From the NCBI RefSeq assembly GCF_023015765.1, contig NZ_JALKAL010000006.1, positions 1 to 64,000 on the forward strand: DNA of 64,000 nt, written 5' to 3'. The notes below the pieces were generated by a model that saw nothing but the letters and a program-made list of their open reading frames with translations, was not told the origin of the DNA and searched no databases. Numbering within the stretch: the stretch's first letter is position 1; each line of letters starts with the position of its first letter. A program made the position numbers and the translations under genes. Origin of the DNA: Ornithinimicrobium sp. F0845 (GTDB lineage: Bacteria; Actinomycetota; Actinomycetes; Actinomycetales; Dermatophilaceae). Shown here piece after piece: positions 1 to 8,835 of this stretch.

Positions 1-412
1 TCTGGGCTGATTGAGGTGGCCCGGCCACGGAAACGATGGGCGTCATCGTCACAACCGCCAACCACCGCTTCTCGAGCTGCGACTAGGATGAGGGCCGTCG
101 CTAAACATCCGGACATCGGCAGTTGAGTGATGTCACGCCCCTCGGCGCGTGAGTGAGCCCCCAGGTGCGGGCAGCCGGATTGCCGGTAGCCCAATCTGGG
201 CGGAAGGACGCACCCGGAGAGGCCTACGCGTGACTGTCGAGGGGCGTGCCCTGCCGTGCCTGATGCTGGGGCCTACGGGCGCACGAAGACCGTGATTCGC
301 GCGTGGTCGGCAGTCACCCAACAAGGACGTTGATGCAGACCGGACCATGTGACACGCCGCATCTGCGATTGGATGAGGGACGGCGACCTCCCGCAACTGG
401 CAAGCTGCTGGT
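1..412. other. Leading region without a confident gene
   Basis: One forward frame is open from base 1 to a TGA near position 126 and could be the tail of a gene that begins outside the window, but its translation shows no motif I recognise. The rest up to the helicase gene has stops in all frames or only composition-driven ORFs, and I see no tRNA-like fold or terminator. An in-frame TGA at 374 limits how far upstream the next gene can start. Confidence 0.4.
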
Positions 413-3400
413 GTGCAGCAGGGAATCTACGAGGCGCTGGCTACTGCGGAACTGATGGCAAGGCTGGGCACGCTGCCTGACGGCACAACAGCCGAGTTCG
501 AGGAAATAGAGGGTGCGGATGAGCCACATACCTTCGCGCGGCACGTCGGCCAGGTCGTGGAGCGGGCGCTGCGCGAGGTCCGTGACGACGACGGTCGTCT
601 CGCGCTCGCGAACAAGCTGCTTGAGCAATTGGCCGCAGACGAAGTCGTGGTCGCGCCAGGCCGTCACCTCACGGTCGTTCGGGGTCCGGGTGTGCCTGGC
701 CAAGCCTCACGCGTCTGGTCGCGGCCAGCCACACCACTCAGCGAGGCGGCGCTGCTCACCAACGCCAAGGGTGAGCCGAATCTCGGGGCTGAGCTGCGGG
801 CAGAGCTAGACGCCGCTGATGGGGTCGACCTCATCTGCGCGTTCGTGAAGTGGCATGGGTTGCGAGTGATCGACCAGCAACTGCGCGGTCTCCGGGAGCG
901 CGACATCCCCTTCCGGGTCATCACCACGACCTATATGGGGGCCACCGAACGAAAGGCCCTGGACCGGCTCGTGCGCGAGCTCGGTGCAGAGGTGCGGATC
1001 CACTACGACGAGGCCATGACGCGACTGCACGCCAAGGCGTGGCTGTTCCGTCGGAACACCGGCTATGACACGGCATACGTCGGCTCCTCCAACCTCTCCC
1101 GCTCGGCACTGCTCGACGGTGTGGAGTGGAATGTCCGGTTGTCCAAGGTGGGCACCCCTGCCCTCCTGGAGAAGTTCGGCGCGACGTTCGAGACCTACTG
1201 GAACGACCCGAGCTTCGAGCCCTATGACCCCGACAACGTGGACCACCGGGATCGCCTCGACGACGCATTAGCGCGCTCGTCAGGGCGTTCCGGGGGACGT
1301 GATGACGGGTGGCAGATCTCGGGTCTCGAGGTGCGGCCGTACCCCTACCAGCAGCACATCCTCGACTCCGTCCAGGCTGAGCGGGAGTTGCATGACCGGC
1401 ACCGGAATCTCGTGGTCGCGGCCACCGGGACTGGCAAGACCGTGATCGCCGCACTCGACTACAAACGGCTGTCGGACCCCACCACGAACACCTACCCGAG
1501 CTTGCTCTTCGTCGCCCACCGCAAGGAGATCCTGGAGCAATCCCGGCGCACCTACTGCGAAGTCCTCGCCGACCCCAACTTTGGGGAACTCTACGTTGAT
1601 GGCGCTCGGCCCGAGCGGTGGAAGCACGTCTTCGCCAGCATCCAATCACTCAACTCCTACGCCGTGTCCGACCTGCCCGCGGACGCCTTCGACATCGTGG
1701 TGGTGGACGAGTTCCACCATGCCGCAGCTTCGACGTATCGCGGTCTCCTGGAGCACATCCAGCCACGAGAACTTCTTGCGCTCACCGCGACACCCGAGCG
1801 GACTGACGGCTTCGACGTGCGCGCCTACTTCGGTGGGCGGACAGCCGCGGAACTACGTCTCTGGGAGGCGCTCCAGGCAGGGATCCTCTCGCCCTTCCAC
1901 TACTTCATGGTCAGCGACGGCACAGACCTGAGCTCGGTGTCATGGGCACGCGGCAAATATGACGAGGCCGAGCTTGAGCGGGTGTTCACCGGCAACGACG
2001 CGCGATCGCGGGTGATCCTCAAGGAGCTGGAGCACAAGGTCGCCGACGTGCACACGATGAAGGCGCTGGGCTTCTGCGTAGGTGTGGCTCACGCGGACTA
2101 TATGGCGAAGGTGTTCAACGACGCCGGCATCAGCGCCCGAGCCGTGAACGGAGACACGCGGCCAGACGAGCGCCGGGCGGCACTTGCTGCGCTGCGGGCA
2201 GGGGAGGTCAAAATCCTGTTCGCGGCGGACCTCTTCAACGAGGGAGTCGACATCCCCGACGTGGACACCCTGCTCTTCCTCCGCCCCACGGAGAGCGCGA
2301 CGGTCTTCTTGCAGCAACTCGGGCGTGGATTGCGTTTGCGACCCGACAAGCCGGTCCTGACCGTGCTGGACTTCGTGGGCAACCAGCGCCGAGAGTTCCG
2401 CTTCGACGCCAAGCTCGGCGCGTTGACCGGACGCCCCAGGGGACGCCTCGCGGGCGATATCGAGCACGGTTTCCCCTACCTGCCCTCCGGATCCCAGGTC
2501 GTCCTGGACCGGCGTGCGCAAGAGGTCGTCCTCGAGAGCCTGAAGACCCAGATCTCCGCGCGGTGGCGCTACCTGATCCAGCAGCTCTCCACGATGGAAC
2601 CCGCCACCTCTCTCGAGGGCTTCCTCACGGACTCGGGGGTGGAATTGCCCGATGTCCTGCGACGCGGCCAGCGCTCCTGGACAGAGCTGCGCGTTGATGC
2701 CGGCCACGCGGACCCCCTGAGCCAGTTAGAACTCAAGCTGGCCAGGCGTGCCCGCGCGTTGGCGCACGTCGACGACCCACTGCGGTACTCGGCATACGGC
2801 GCGCTGCTCCAGGGCGAAGCCGGCGAGTATGACAATCTCTCGGCGGTCGAGAAGCGCCTGGCGGACATGCTCTTCTTCTCCCTGTGGCCCGACGGGGGAG
2901 GCTTCGACTCAGTGGCCGCAGGGATGGCGACCTTGGCAGCGAGCCCGACCGTTCGTGCCGACACAAGGCAAGTTATCGACCTGGCGTTCGAGGACGCCGA
3001 TCGACCGGTGCGGCCGCTGACGGGCCGGTTGGCTCATGTGCCACTCCAGGTGCACGCGCGTTATCAGCGTGAGGAGGTGCTCGCGGCCCTCGGATATGCC
3101 TCCATGTCCCGCAAGCCCAACTCGTTTCGGGAGGGAGTCCTCTATGAGCCGGAGCTCAACGTCGACGCCTTCTTCGTGACGCTGAAGAAGACCGAGGACG
3201 GCTTCTCGCCGACCACGATGTACCGGGACTATCCCATCAGCCGGGAGCTGTTCCACTGGGAATCGCAGTCGGTCACGAGCGTGTCCTCCAAGACCGGTCA
3301 GCGTTACATCACCGGCTCATCCACCGTCCTGATCTTCGTTCGCGAAGAGAGGAAGGACGAGTTCGGCACCAGTCCCTACTTGTTCCTTGGCCCCGCGACG

Positions 3401-3502
3401 TACGTCTCCCACGAGGGAGAGAAGCCGATCGCAATCACCTGGCGACTGGACACTCCGATGCCCGCTGAAGTGTTTGCCTCCGCCAGCGTGGCGGCCGGAT
3501 AG
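413..3502 (+). CDS. PLD-nuclease / SF2 helicase / DUF3427 protein
   Basis: This 1029-residue protein joins a phospholipase-D-like nuclease domain to a superfamily 2 helicase. Residues 130-270 hold a single HxK motif (H206, K208) followed by a GSSNLS segment, as in PLDc_2 nucleases. The helicase core has Walker A ATGTGKT at 337-343, a DEFH box at 432-435, motif III TATPER near 458, and a motif VI of the form QQLGRGLR. The C-terminal 400 residues match the DUF3427 type. The length is normal for this family. The GTG at 413 is chosen because an in-frame TGA lies at 374 and the first residues (GIYEAL) match how homologues begin. Such proteins act on DNA and are found in defence or repair contexts; the exact role is unknown. 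It stands alone, with no methylase or partner next to it. Confidence 0.88.
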   Translation: MQQGIYEALATAELMARLGTLPDGTTAEFEEIEGADEPHTFARHVGQVVERALREVRDDDGRLALANKLLEQLAADEVVVAPGRHLTVVRGPGVPGQASRVWSRPATPLSEAALLTNAKGEPNLGAELRAELDAADGVDLICAFVKWHGLRVIDQQLRGLRERDIPFRVITTTYMGATERKALDRLVRELGAEVRIHYDEAMTRLHAKAWLFRRNTGYDTAYVGSSNLSRSALLDGVEWNVRLSKVGTPALLEKFGATFETYWNDPSFEPYDPDNVDHRDRLDDALARSSGRSGGRDDGWQISGLEVRPYPYQQHILDSVQAERELHDRHRNLVVAATGTGKTVIAALDYKRLSDPTTNTYPSLLFVAHRKEILEQSRRTYCEVLADPNFGELYVDGARPERWKHVFASIQSLNSYAVSDLPADAFDIVVVDEFHHAAASTYRGLLEHIQPRELLALTATPERTDGFDVRAYFGGRTAAELRLWEALQAGILSPFHYFMVSDGTDLSSVSWARGKYDEAELERVFTGNDARSRVILKELEHKVADVHTMKALGFCVGVAHADYMAKVFNDAGISARAVNGDTRPDERRAALAALRAGEVKILFAADLFNEGVDIPDVDTLLFLRPTESATVFLQQLGRGLRLRPDKPVLTVLDFVGNQRREFRFDAKLGALTGRPRGRLAGDIEHGFPYLPSGSQVVLDRRAQEVVLESLKTQISARWRYLIQQLSTMEPATSLEGFLTDSGVELPDVLRRGQRSWTELRVDAGHADPLSQLELKLARRARALAHVDDPLRYSAYGALLQGEAGEYDNLSAVEKRLADMLFFSLWPDGGGFDSVAAGMATLAASPTVRADTRQVIDLAFEDADRPVRPLTGRLAHVPLQVHARYQREEVLAALGYASMSRKPNSFREGVLYEPELNVDAFFVTLKKTEDGFSPTTMYRDYPISRELFHWESQSVTSVSSKTGQRYITGSSTVLIFVREERKDEFGTSPYLFLGPATYVSHEGEKPIAITWRLDTPMPAEVFASASVAAG

Positions 3503-3595
3503 GCAGGCGCGCTCGGTTGCGGTCCTTCAGACAGCGCGTGAGCCCCGGACCACGCGTCCTGGCGGCTGCCTGAGGTGGGCCGGTAGAGACCAGGG

Positions 3596-4471
3596 CTACT
3601 CGAATGGGCTGTCGTCGTCCCCGTCAGCCTGGCGCAGTGCCTCCACGTCTAGCACGTCTGCTCCAAGGGTCAGGGCAAAGGAGGAGATGTTCTGTGGGGT
3701 TCGCGCCTCCCAGATGTTGGTGACGCCGGCCCGGCGGATCAGTGGCAGGTCGAGGCGGGGCTGCTCGAGGTAGCCGTCTCGCAGCAGCACGGTGCGGCTG
3801 GTCTTGGAGGTTCCCTCATAGCCGCTGACGCGGGTGCGGGTGCCGTCGCTCTCGGGCACGATCCGGACCGTCAGTGCGGCACGTTCGAGCCAGTCGCTGA
3901 AGGTGTCCATGGAGGACCCGCCCAACACGAGAGCGCACCCGAGTCTTCTCGGGATGACGTTGAGGTCGAGGCGACGCTCGACCGGGTCGAGGGCCTCGTT
4001 CCAGTAGTGCTCGGAGTTGGAGTAGTCGTCGACGATCACGACCCGAGGAGCCCTCCGCAGCAGTTCGACGGCAACGTCCTCGTGCGCATCGTGGCCGCCG
4101 AACACCTGCAGGTCCAGCACGCGGAGCCGGTCGTCGATCCACGCATCGTGCGCGTGGCTGTCGAGCAGTGCGCGGGGTGGCAGGCCCAGGCCACCGGCCC
4201 CGACGGCGAGCCACATCTCCTCCCTGGTGACTGCGCGTGAGGCGATCAGCGTGGGGTAGCCGTCGCCGGCCGCCCACGCCGCCATCCGGGCCAGGACCTG
4301 CAGACGCAGGTGCTGTGGGCCGCGCACGGCGGTCGTCCTGCCGATTGGGATGCCTTTGGTGACCTCGTCGACCACCGGCCAGCCGCTGCCGATGCGAGGC
4401 TGGTCCGCCGTCAGTTTCTTGCGCAGCTCGGCGATGCTGGGCACGGCATCAAACTCTTCTGTGCTCGCCAT
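3596..4471 (-). CDS. DnaB/RecA-like protein without Walker A (paralogue 1)
   Basis: A 291-residue protein whose layout follows the ATPase domain of replicative helicase DnaB: a segment like 'TGxPxLDxxTGG' at residues 28-41, the P-loop position at 50-57, and a Walker-B-like VVIVDDY at 144-150. The P-loop itself reads RGPQHLRL, so the GKT signature is missing and ATP hydrolysis is doubtful. A paralogue with the same residue numbering lies at 20854-21723; about half of the residues are identical by eye. The ATG at 4471 is preferred over an upstream in-frame start because both paralogues then begin alike. It could be a DNA-binding or regulatory pseudo-ATPase; no family name is certain. Confidence 0.7.
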   Translation of the reverse strand: MASTEEFDAVPSIAELRKKLTADQPRIGSGWPVVDEVTKGIPIGRTTAVRGPQHLRLQVLARMAAWAAGDGYPTLIASRAVTREEMWLAVGAGGLGLPPRALLDSHAHDAWIDDRLRVLDLQVFGGHDAHEDVAVELLRRAPRVVIVDDYSNSEHYWNEALDPVERRLDLNVIPRRLGCALVLGGSSMDTFSDWLERAALTVRIVPESDGTRTRVSGYEGTSKTSRTVLLRDGYLEQPRLDLPLIRRAGVTNIWEARTPQNISSFALTLGADVLDVEALRQADGDDDSPFE

Positions 4472-4533
4472 CGACCGAGTCTGGCAGCGAGGTCTGACAG
4501 GGGCCTGCTGCCTGACGGCTCCGGGGCAGCGGG

Positions 4534-5094
4534 TCAACTGATGATGCCGTGCTGCCTGTTCCACTGCTGAGCGGTGCGATAGCCGTCAACCACGCTAAAG
4601 ACCCACGCACCGAGCCACAACGGCACGGTCAGAAGCCAGATGAACGGGACGAACAAGAGCATCCAAGCCACGACAACCGAGGCGAGGATCAGGAGTCCTC
4701 GGCCTACTTCTCCACCCAGCATGGTGCCGAGTCCCGCAACCAGGAACGACGCCAAGGCATAGAGCACTGGGTTGCGCGGCTGCACCTGCATGACCGGGTG
4801 ACCGGAGTAAGGCATGGGCGGCGAGCCGGTCAGATTCTGCGGTTGGCCCTGGCCGGGCTGCCCGTACTGACTGTGGCCGGGCTGGCCGTACCCAGGTTGT
4901 CCGTATCCGGACTGGGGGTATGGAGTCTGGCCTGGTTGGGGCGGCTGGCCGTACCCGGGCGGTGGTCCCTGCGCGTAGCCCGCAGGTGCCGGTGGCTGCT
5001 GAGGTTGGGCCGGGAGGTGTGGCGTGCTCCCTGGCATCTGCGCCGGCGGGAGATGTCCATCCTGCTGGTGCCAGTCCTCGTTATCCGTGCCCAT
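4534..5094 (-). CDS. Pro/Gly/Gln-rich TM2-like membrane protein
   Basis: The first 100 residues are a low-complexity region rich in Gly-Tyr-Gln-Pro repeats, typical of actinobacterial cytoplasmic tails. The last 80 residues hold two or three hydrophobic spans with the NPxLxxLxSFxxxGxG start and the short polar hairpin expected for a TM2 domain. It is probably an inner-membrane protein of unknown function. The ATG at 5094 gives MGTDNEDW and fits homologues better than a start 23 codons upstream. It is transcribed in the same direction as the DnaB-like gene but ends about 60 bases before that gene starts. Confidence 0.7.
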   Translation of the reverse strand: MGTDNEDWHQQDGHLPPAQMPGSTPHLPAQPQQPPAPAGYAQGPPPGYGQPPQPGQTPYPQSGYGQPGYGQPGHSQYGQPGQGQPQNLTGSPPMPYSGHPVMQVQPRNPVLYALASFLVAGLGTMLGGEVGRGLLILASVVVAWMLLFVPFIWLLTVPLWLGAWVFSVVDGYRTAQQWNRQHGIIS

Positions 5095-5180
5095 CGTCCA
5101 CTCCCCGTCCTCGTCGGCCTCTGAGGAGGGTAGCGCTGAATCGCCGTGGCCGGGAGCACCCACGGACCCAGCGTCGGCCG

Positions 5181-6089
5181 TCAGGTGCGGGCTATGGGGA
5201 GCGGTGGTCGCTGCATCACGTGCTCGCGGAACAACCTCGCCGCGGGCAACATCCGGTGCTCCTCAGACCACGTCAGGCCGATCTCGCGCACGGCGTGGCG
5301 GTCGGCGAGCGGTAGGTAGCGGATCGATGCGGGGGAGTCGGCGGTGTCGTGGGCGGGCGGTGCCGGCAGGACCGACACGCCCAGACCGGCGGCGACGAAG
5401 GCGCGGGCGGTCGCGAGGTCCTCACACACGAAGGCCTGCCGCGGCGTGAAGCCTGCACGGGTGGCCAGGTCGTGGGTGATCTCTCGCAGGACGGAGCCCG
5501 GACGGATCAGGATGAACGGCTCGTCCGCGGCCGCGGCGAGGTGGAGGCGGCTCTGCCGGTCGGCGAGGGCATGGCCGGGCGGCACGGCGAGGAACAGCGG
5601 CTCCTCCAGGAGGCCCGCCCAGCGCACCGGGCCGGGGAGGGGCCGCACGGTCGACAGCTCCATGTCCACCCCGCTCCGAGCCCCGACGGTGGTCGCCGCT
5701 GCCTCCAGCTGGGGAAGGAGCTGGAACTGCACGTCCGGGTGATCCGCGCGGAAGCTGCTGACCAGGTGCGGCACCAGCCACGTCCCCAGCGAGGGATGGA
5801 AGGCCAGGGTGACCGTGCCGGTCTCCGGATCGACCAGCTGGTGCACCGCGGCCAGGCCGTCATCGAGCTCGTGGAGCAGGGCGTCGACGTGCCGTTTGAA
5901 CGCCGACCCCGCGTGAGTCATCCGCAGGGTGCGCCCCACCCGCTGCAACAGTGGGGTGCCGACCTCGCGGTCCAGCCGCGCCAGCGCTCGGGACACCCCG
6001 GGCTGGGTCGTGCCCTCGATCTCGCTGAGCTCGGTGACCGTGATGCCGTCGGCCACCTGCTGGAACCAGCGGAGGTCTCGCGTCTCCAT
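5181..6089 (-). CDS. LysR-family regulator (module 1)
   Basis: A LysR-type transcription factor of 302 residues. The N-terminal winged helix-turn-helix (about residues 1-60, with PGVSRALARLDREVG) is followed by the linker helix and a periplasmic-binding-like effector domain. The start METRDLRWFQ at 6089 is shared with the paralogue at 15233-16186, which is closely similar through the whole length. It is transcribed away from a tiny ORF at 6168. The 78-base gap between them is conserved in the second module, so the regulator probably controls itself and the small gene. The ligand is unknown. Confidence 0.88.
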   Translation of the reverse strand: METRDLRWFQQVADGITVTELSEIEGTTQPGVSRALARLDREVGTPLLQRVGRTLRMTHAGSAFKRHVDALLHELDDGLAAVHQLVDPETGTVTLAFHPSLGTWLVPHLVSSFRADHPDVQFQLLPQLEAAATTVGARSGVDMELSTVRPLPGPVRWAGLLEEPLFLAVPPGHALADRQSRLHLAAAADEPFILIRPGSVLREITHDLATRAGFTPRQAFVCEDLATARAFVAAGLGVSVLPAPPAHDTADSPASIRYLPLADRHAVREIGLTWSEEHRMLPAARLFREHVMQRPPLPIART

Positions 6090-6167
6090 AACATATGAGT
6101 ATGCCGCATGGATAAGATACATAGCACTCATTGGACGCATAAGCCCTGGTCACGCGAGAATAGAGGC
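6090..6167. promoter_or_regulatory. Shared LysR / micro-ORF control region (copy 1)
   Basis: This divergent intergenic segment aligns with 16187-16262. Conserved blocks are CACTCATTGGACG (TTGGAC at 6131-6136) and GAGANxTAGAGGCATGA leading into the small ORF. The distance from TTGGAC to the ATG is 37 bases in both copies. A near-palindrome ATGCCGCAT lies at 6101-6109, next to the LysR start, and is a candidate LysR box; the octamer GTATGCCG overlaps it at 6099. Confidence 0.55.
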
Positions 6168-6404
6168 ATGACAACGACGACTTACCACACCGAGACCATC
6201 GACGACATGCAGACCACCGAGCAGACCGAGCCCCGCGCCGGCCAGGGCCTCGTCCGCCTCCTGCGGGCTATGCTCACCCAGCAGGTCGAGGAGACCCAGG
6301 ACCCAGAGCGCGCCGAGCGTCGCCGGGTCGCCCGCAGGTATGCCGCCTACCCCGCGATGCGTGGGGTCGGTATGACGGCGACCTACCGGGACGCGCCCCG
6401 CTGA
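6168..6404 (+). CDS. Micro-ORF with GMTxxYRDAPR tail (module 1)
   Basis: A 78-residue, highly charged protein without a membrane segment. Its last residues, VGMTATYRDAPR, match VGMTVPYRDAPR at the end of the 59-residue protein encoded at 16263, and a GLVRxL segment near the middle is also shared. Both are read divergently from closely related LysR genes. The conservation of the tail in two otherwise diverged ORFs argues that the frame is translated. Function is unknown; it could be a peptide ligand, adaptor or leader. The ATG at 6168 is chosen because the sequence just before it is conserved with copy 2. Confidence 0.65.
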   Translation: MTTTTYHTETIDDMQTTEQTEPRAGQGLVRLLRAMLTQQVEETQDPERAERRRVARRYAAYPAMRGVGMTATYRDAPR

Positions 6405-6487
6405 CACACCCGCCCGGGTGACAAGGTCACCAGATGGGGCTACCTTGGGACTCCTCGCAGCCGACGCCGTCGTCAGGGGGCCCACTG

Positions 6488-7849
6488 GTGAGCGCTACGC
6501 CGACCACCGAGTCCCAGGAGAGCGCGGCCCCGCGCCGCCCCCGGCTCGTCGAGCGTGAGCTGCTCGTCCCCTTCATCGTCGTCGTCGCGTGTTTTGCCGC
6601 CTGGGGAGTGGCCGCCAACCTCACCGACGTCCTGGTCGGCGTGTTCCGCACCATCTTCGACATGTCGAACCTGCAGTCGTCCGTGGTCCAGTCGGCCTAC
6701 TACGGCGCCTACTTCCTGCTGGCGCTGCCGGCCGCGTTCATCAACAGCCGGTTCGGCTTCAAGGCCGGGATGCTCACCGGTCTTGGTCTGGCCGCCGTCG
6801 GCGGCATCCTCTTCCTGCCCGCGAGCCAGATGCTGGTCTACGAGGCCTTCCTGGTCGCGCTCTTCGTGCTGGCTGCCGGGCTGTCGATCCTGGAGACCTC
6901 CGCCAACCCGCTGATCCTCGCGATGGGTTCGGAGGCCACCGCGACCCGCCGCCTCAACCTGGCCCAGGCCTTCAACCCGGTCGGCGCCAACATCGGTGTG
7001 CTGCTCGGCGCGATGCTGATCCTGCCGGGGCTCACCTCCGAGGCCGCCAAGACGATCATGTCCGCCGAGGAGCTCCGGGCCAGCCAGGAGGCCGACCTCT
7101 TCCTGGTCCTGCGGCCCTACCTCTGCATCGCGGCCGTGCTGATCATCCTCTGGCTGCTGCTGGCCTTCCGCAAGATGCCCGAGCTGCCCGGGGAGCAGGC
7201 CGTGCTCGCCGAGTCGGCGACTCCCGGCGCCGCCTCGGGCGGGGTGGCGGGGCGGCTCTGGCGCAACCGGCGCTACCGCTACGGCGTGATCGCCCAGTTC
7301 TTCAACGTCGCGGCACAGACCTGCGTCTGGACGTTCACCATCATCTACGCCCTCGACGTGGTCGGCGTCTCCACGAGCGCGGCGGGGTGGTATCTGCAGG
7401 CGAGCCTCATCCTGTTCCTCCTTGCCCGGTTCGCCATGGTCTATCTGCTGGGCATCTTCCGCCCCGCCAGGCTGCTGCTGCTGATGGCCGCCTTTGGTGT
7501 CATCTGTTGCCTGGTCGCCATGTTCTCCCTGAACATGATCGGGCTCATCGCGGTCGTGGCGATCTCGGCGTCGCTGTCGCTGATGTTCCCCACCATCTAC
7601 GGGCTGGCGCTCGAAGGGCTCGGGGAGGATGCGAAGTTCGGCGCCGCCGGGCTGGTCATGGCAATCCTCGGCGGTGCCATCCTCCCGCTGGTGCAGGGAG
7701 CTGTCATGGACGCCGTGGGCGACACGGCCTTCGGCTTCGTCGTCCCGGCCGTCTGCCTGGCGGTCGTCGCAGCGTATGCCGTGTTCGAACTCCGCGACCG
7801 CCCTCACCGGCCGGCCGTGCCCGAGACCGCGGGGGAGGCCGCATCGTGA
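6488..7849 (+). CDS. FucP-type sugar:H+ symporter (MFS)
   Basis: A major facilitator with about 12 membrane spans. It carries the FucP-family signatures AAWGVAANLTDVLVGVF in the first span, VQSAYYGAYFLLALPAA in the second, and ETSANPLILAMG followed by RRLNLAQAFNPVGA. The family imports L-fucose or related sugars with protons. The GTG at 6488 follows an AGGGGG ribosome site; an ATG 18 codons upstream (6434) is also possible. The stop overlaps the start of the next gene, a sugar-binding lipoprotein, so the two are translationally coupled. No ABC ATPase or permease is nearby. Confidence 0.85.
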   Translation: MSATPTTESQESAAPRRPRLVERELLVPFIVVVACFAAWGVAANLTDVLVGVFRTIFDMSNLQSSVVQSAYYGAYFLLALPAAFINSRFGFKAGMLTGLGLAAVGGILFLPASQMLVYEAFLVALFVLAAGLSILETSANPLILAMGSEATATRRLNLAQAFNPVGANIGVLLGAMLILPGLTSEAAKTIMSAEELRASQEADLFLVLRPYLCIAAVLIILWLLLAFRKMPELPGEQAVLAESATPGAASGGVAGRLWRNRRYRYGVIAQFFNVAAQTCVWTFTIIYALDVVGVSTSAAGWYLQASLILFLLARFAMVYLLGIFRPARLLLLMAAFGVICCLVAMFSLNMIGLIAVVAISASLSLMFPTIYGLALEGLGEDAKFGAAGLVMAILGGAILPLVQGAVMDAVGDTAFGFVVPAVCLAVVAAYAVFELRDRPHRPAVPETAGEAAS

Positions 7850-8835
7850 GCGCCCGTCACCTCGTCCCGGCCGCCGTCCTCACAGCAGGGCTGCTCCTCA
7901 CCTCCTGCGGCAGCGAGCAGCCGGACGTCACCATCGGGCTGATCACCAAGCAGGAGGCCAACCCCTACTGGGTGACGATGCGCGAGGTGGCCGAGCAGAC
8001 GGCCGCCGAGGAGAACGTCGAGCTGCTCACGGCCACCGGCACGAGCGACGTGGACGTGGACTCACAGGTCGAGGCGCTGCGGGAGATGACCGCCCAGGGA
8101 GCGGACGGCATACTCATCGCTCCCACGGACTCAACGGCCCTGGTCCCGGCCATCGAGGAGGCCCGGGAGGCCGGTGTCACGGTGATCGCCGTGGACACCC
8201 CGACCGAGCCCGAGTCGGCCGTGGATGCGGTCTTTGCGACCGACAACCACGAGGCAGGAGAGCTGGTCGGGGCGTATGCCAGGGCCAAGGCCGAGGAGCT
8301 CGGGCTCGAGCCACGCATCGCCATCCTGGACCTGGCACCCGGCATCTCCTCGGGTGAGCAGCGTCGGGCCGGCTTCCTCGAGGGCTTCGGCATCGAGGAG
8401 GACGACCCCCGGATCAGCGGGTCGCTCGACACGGAGGGGGACCGGGAGCTGGGGGAGACCGCGATGCGCGACCTGCTCGCCCAGGATCCCGGCATCAACG
8501 TCGTCTACGCCGTCAACGAGCCGGCCGCGCTGGGCGCCGTCGCGGCCCTCGAGGAGGTCGGCCGGGACCAGGACGACGTGCTCCTGGTGACGGTCGACGG
8601 CGGCTGCGAGGCCATCAAGGACGCGGTGCGACCCGGCGCCATCGACGCGACCGCGCAACAGTTCCCCGAGAACATGGCCCGCGAGGGAGTGACCGCCCTG
8701 GCCGAGCACGCCCGTGGCGGCGCGGCACCCAGCGGTTTCCTGAACACCGGCGTGGTGCTGATCACCGGCAACCCGGCACCCGGCATCGAGTCCCGGGACG
8801 TGGCCTTCGGCGTGCGCAACTGCTGGGGTGACTAG
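7846..8835 (+). CDS. Sugar-binding lipoprotein (ribose/fructose SBP type)
   Basis: A 329-residue periplasmic-binding-protein-like lipoprotein. The N-terminus is a hydrophobic signal ending in the lipobox LTSC (LLLTSCGSE), so it should be anchored to the outer face of the membrane. The body follows the type I sugar-binding fold: ITKQEANPYW, repeated domain crossover, and DGILIAPTDSTAL. The GTG start overlaps the symporter stop by four bases. A binding protein coupled to a symporter instead of an ABC transporter is unusual; it may deliver sugar to the symporter or act as a sensor. Its stop overlaps the stop of the opposing UvrA-like pseudogene. Confidence 0.85.
   Translation: MSARHLVPAAVLTAGLLLTSCGSEQPDVTIGLITKQEANPYWVTMREVAEQTAAEENVELLTATGTSDVDVDSQVEALREMTAQGADGILIAPTDSTALVPAIEEAREAGVTVIAVDTPTEPESAVDAVFATDNHEAGELVGAYARAKAEELGLEPRIAILDLAPGISSGEQRRAGFLEGFGIEEDDPRISGSLDTEGDRELGETAMRDLLAQDPGINVVYAVNEPAALGAVAALEEVGRDQDDVLLVTVDGGCEAIKDAVRPGAIDATAQQFPENMAREGVTALAEHARGGAAPSGFLNTGVVLITGNPAPGIESRDVAFGVRNCWGD

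Noticed and set aside
1-412. tRNA or truncated upstream gene
   Set aside because: No cloverleaf could be folded by eye, and the open frame to position 126 has no recognisable motif.
6434-6487. Upstream ATG as start of the sugar symporter
   Set aside because: Possible, but the extra 18 residues are Pro/Ser-rich and the GTG at 6488 has the better ribosome site.
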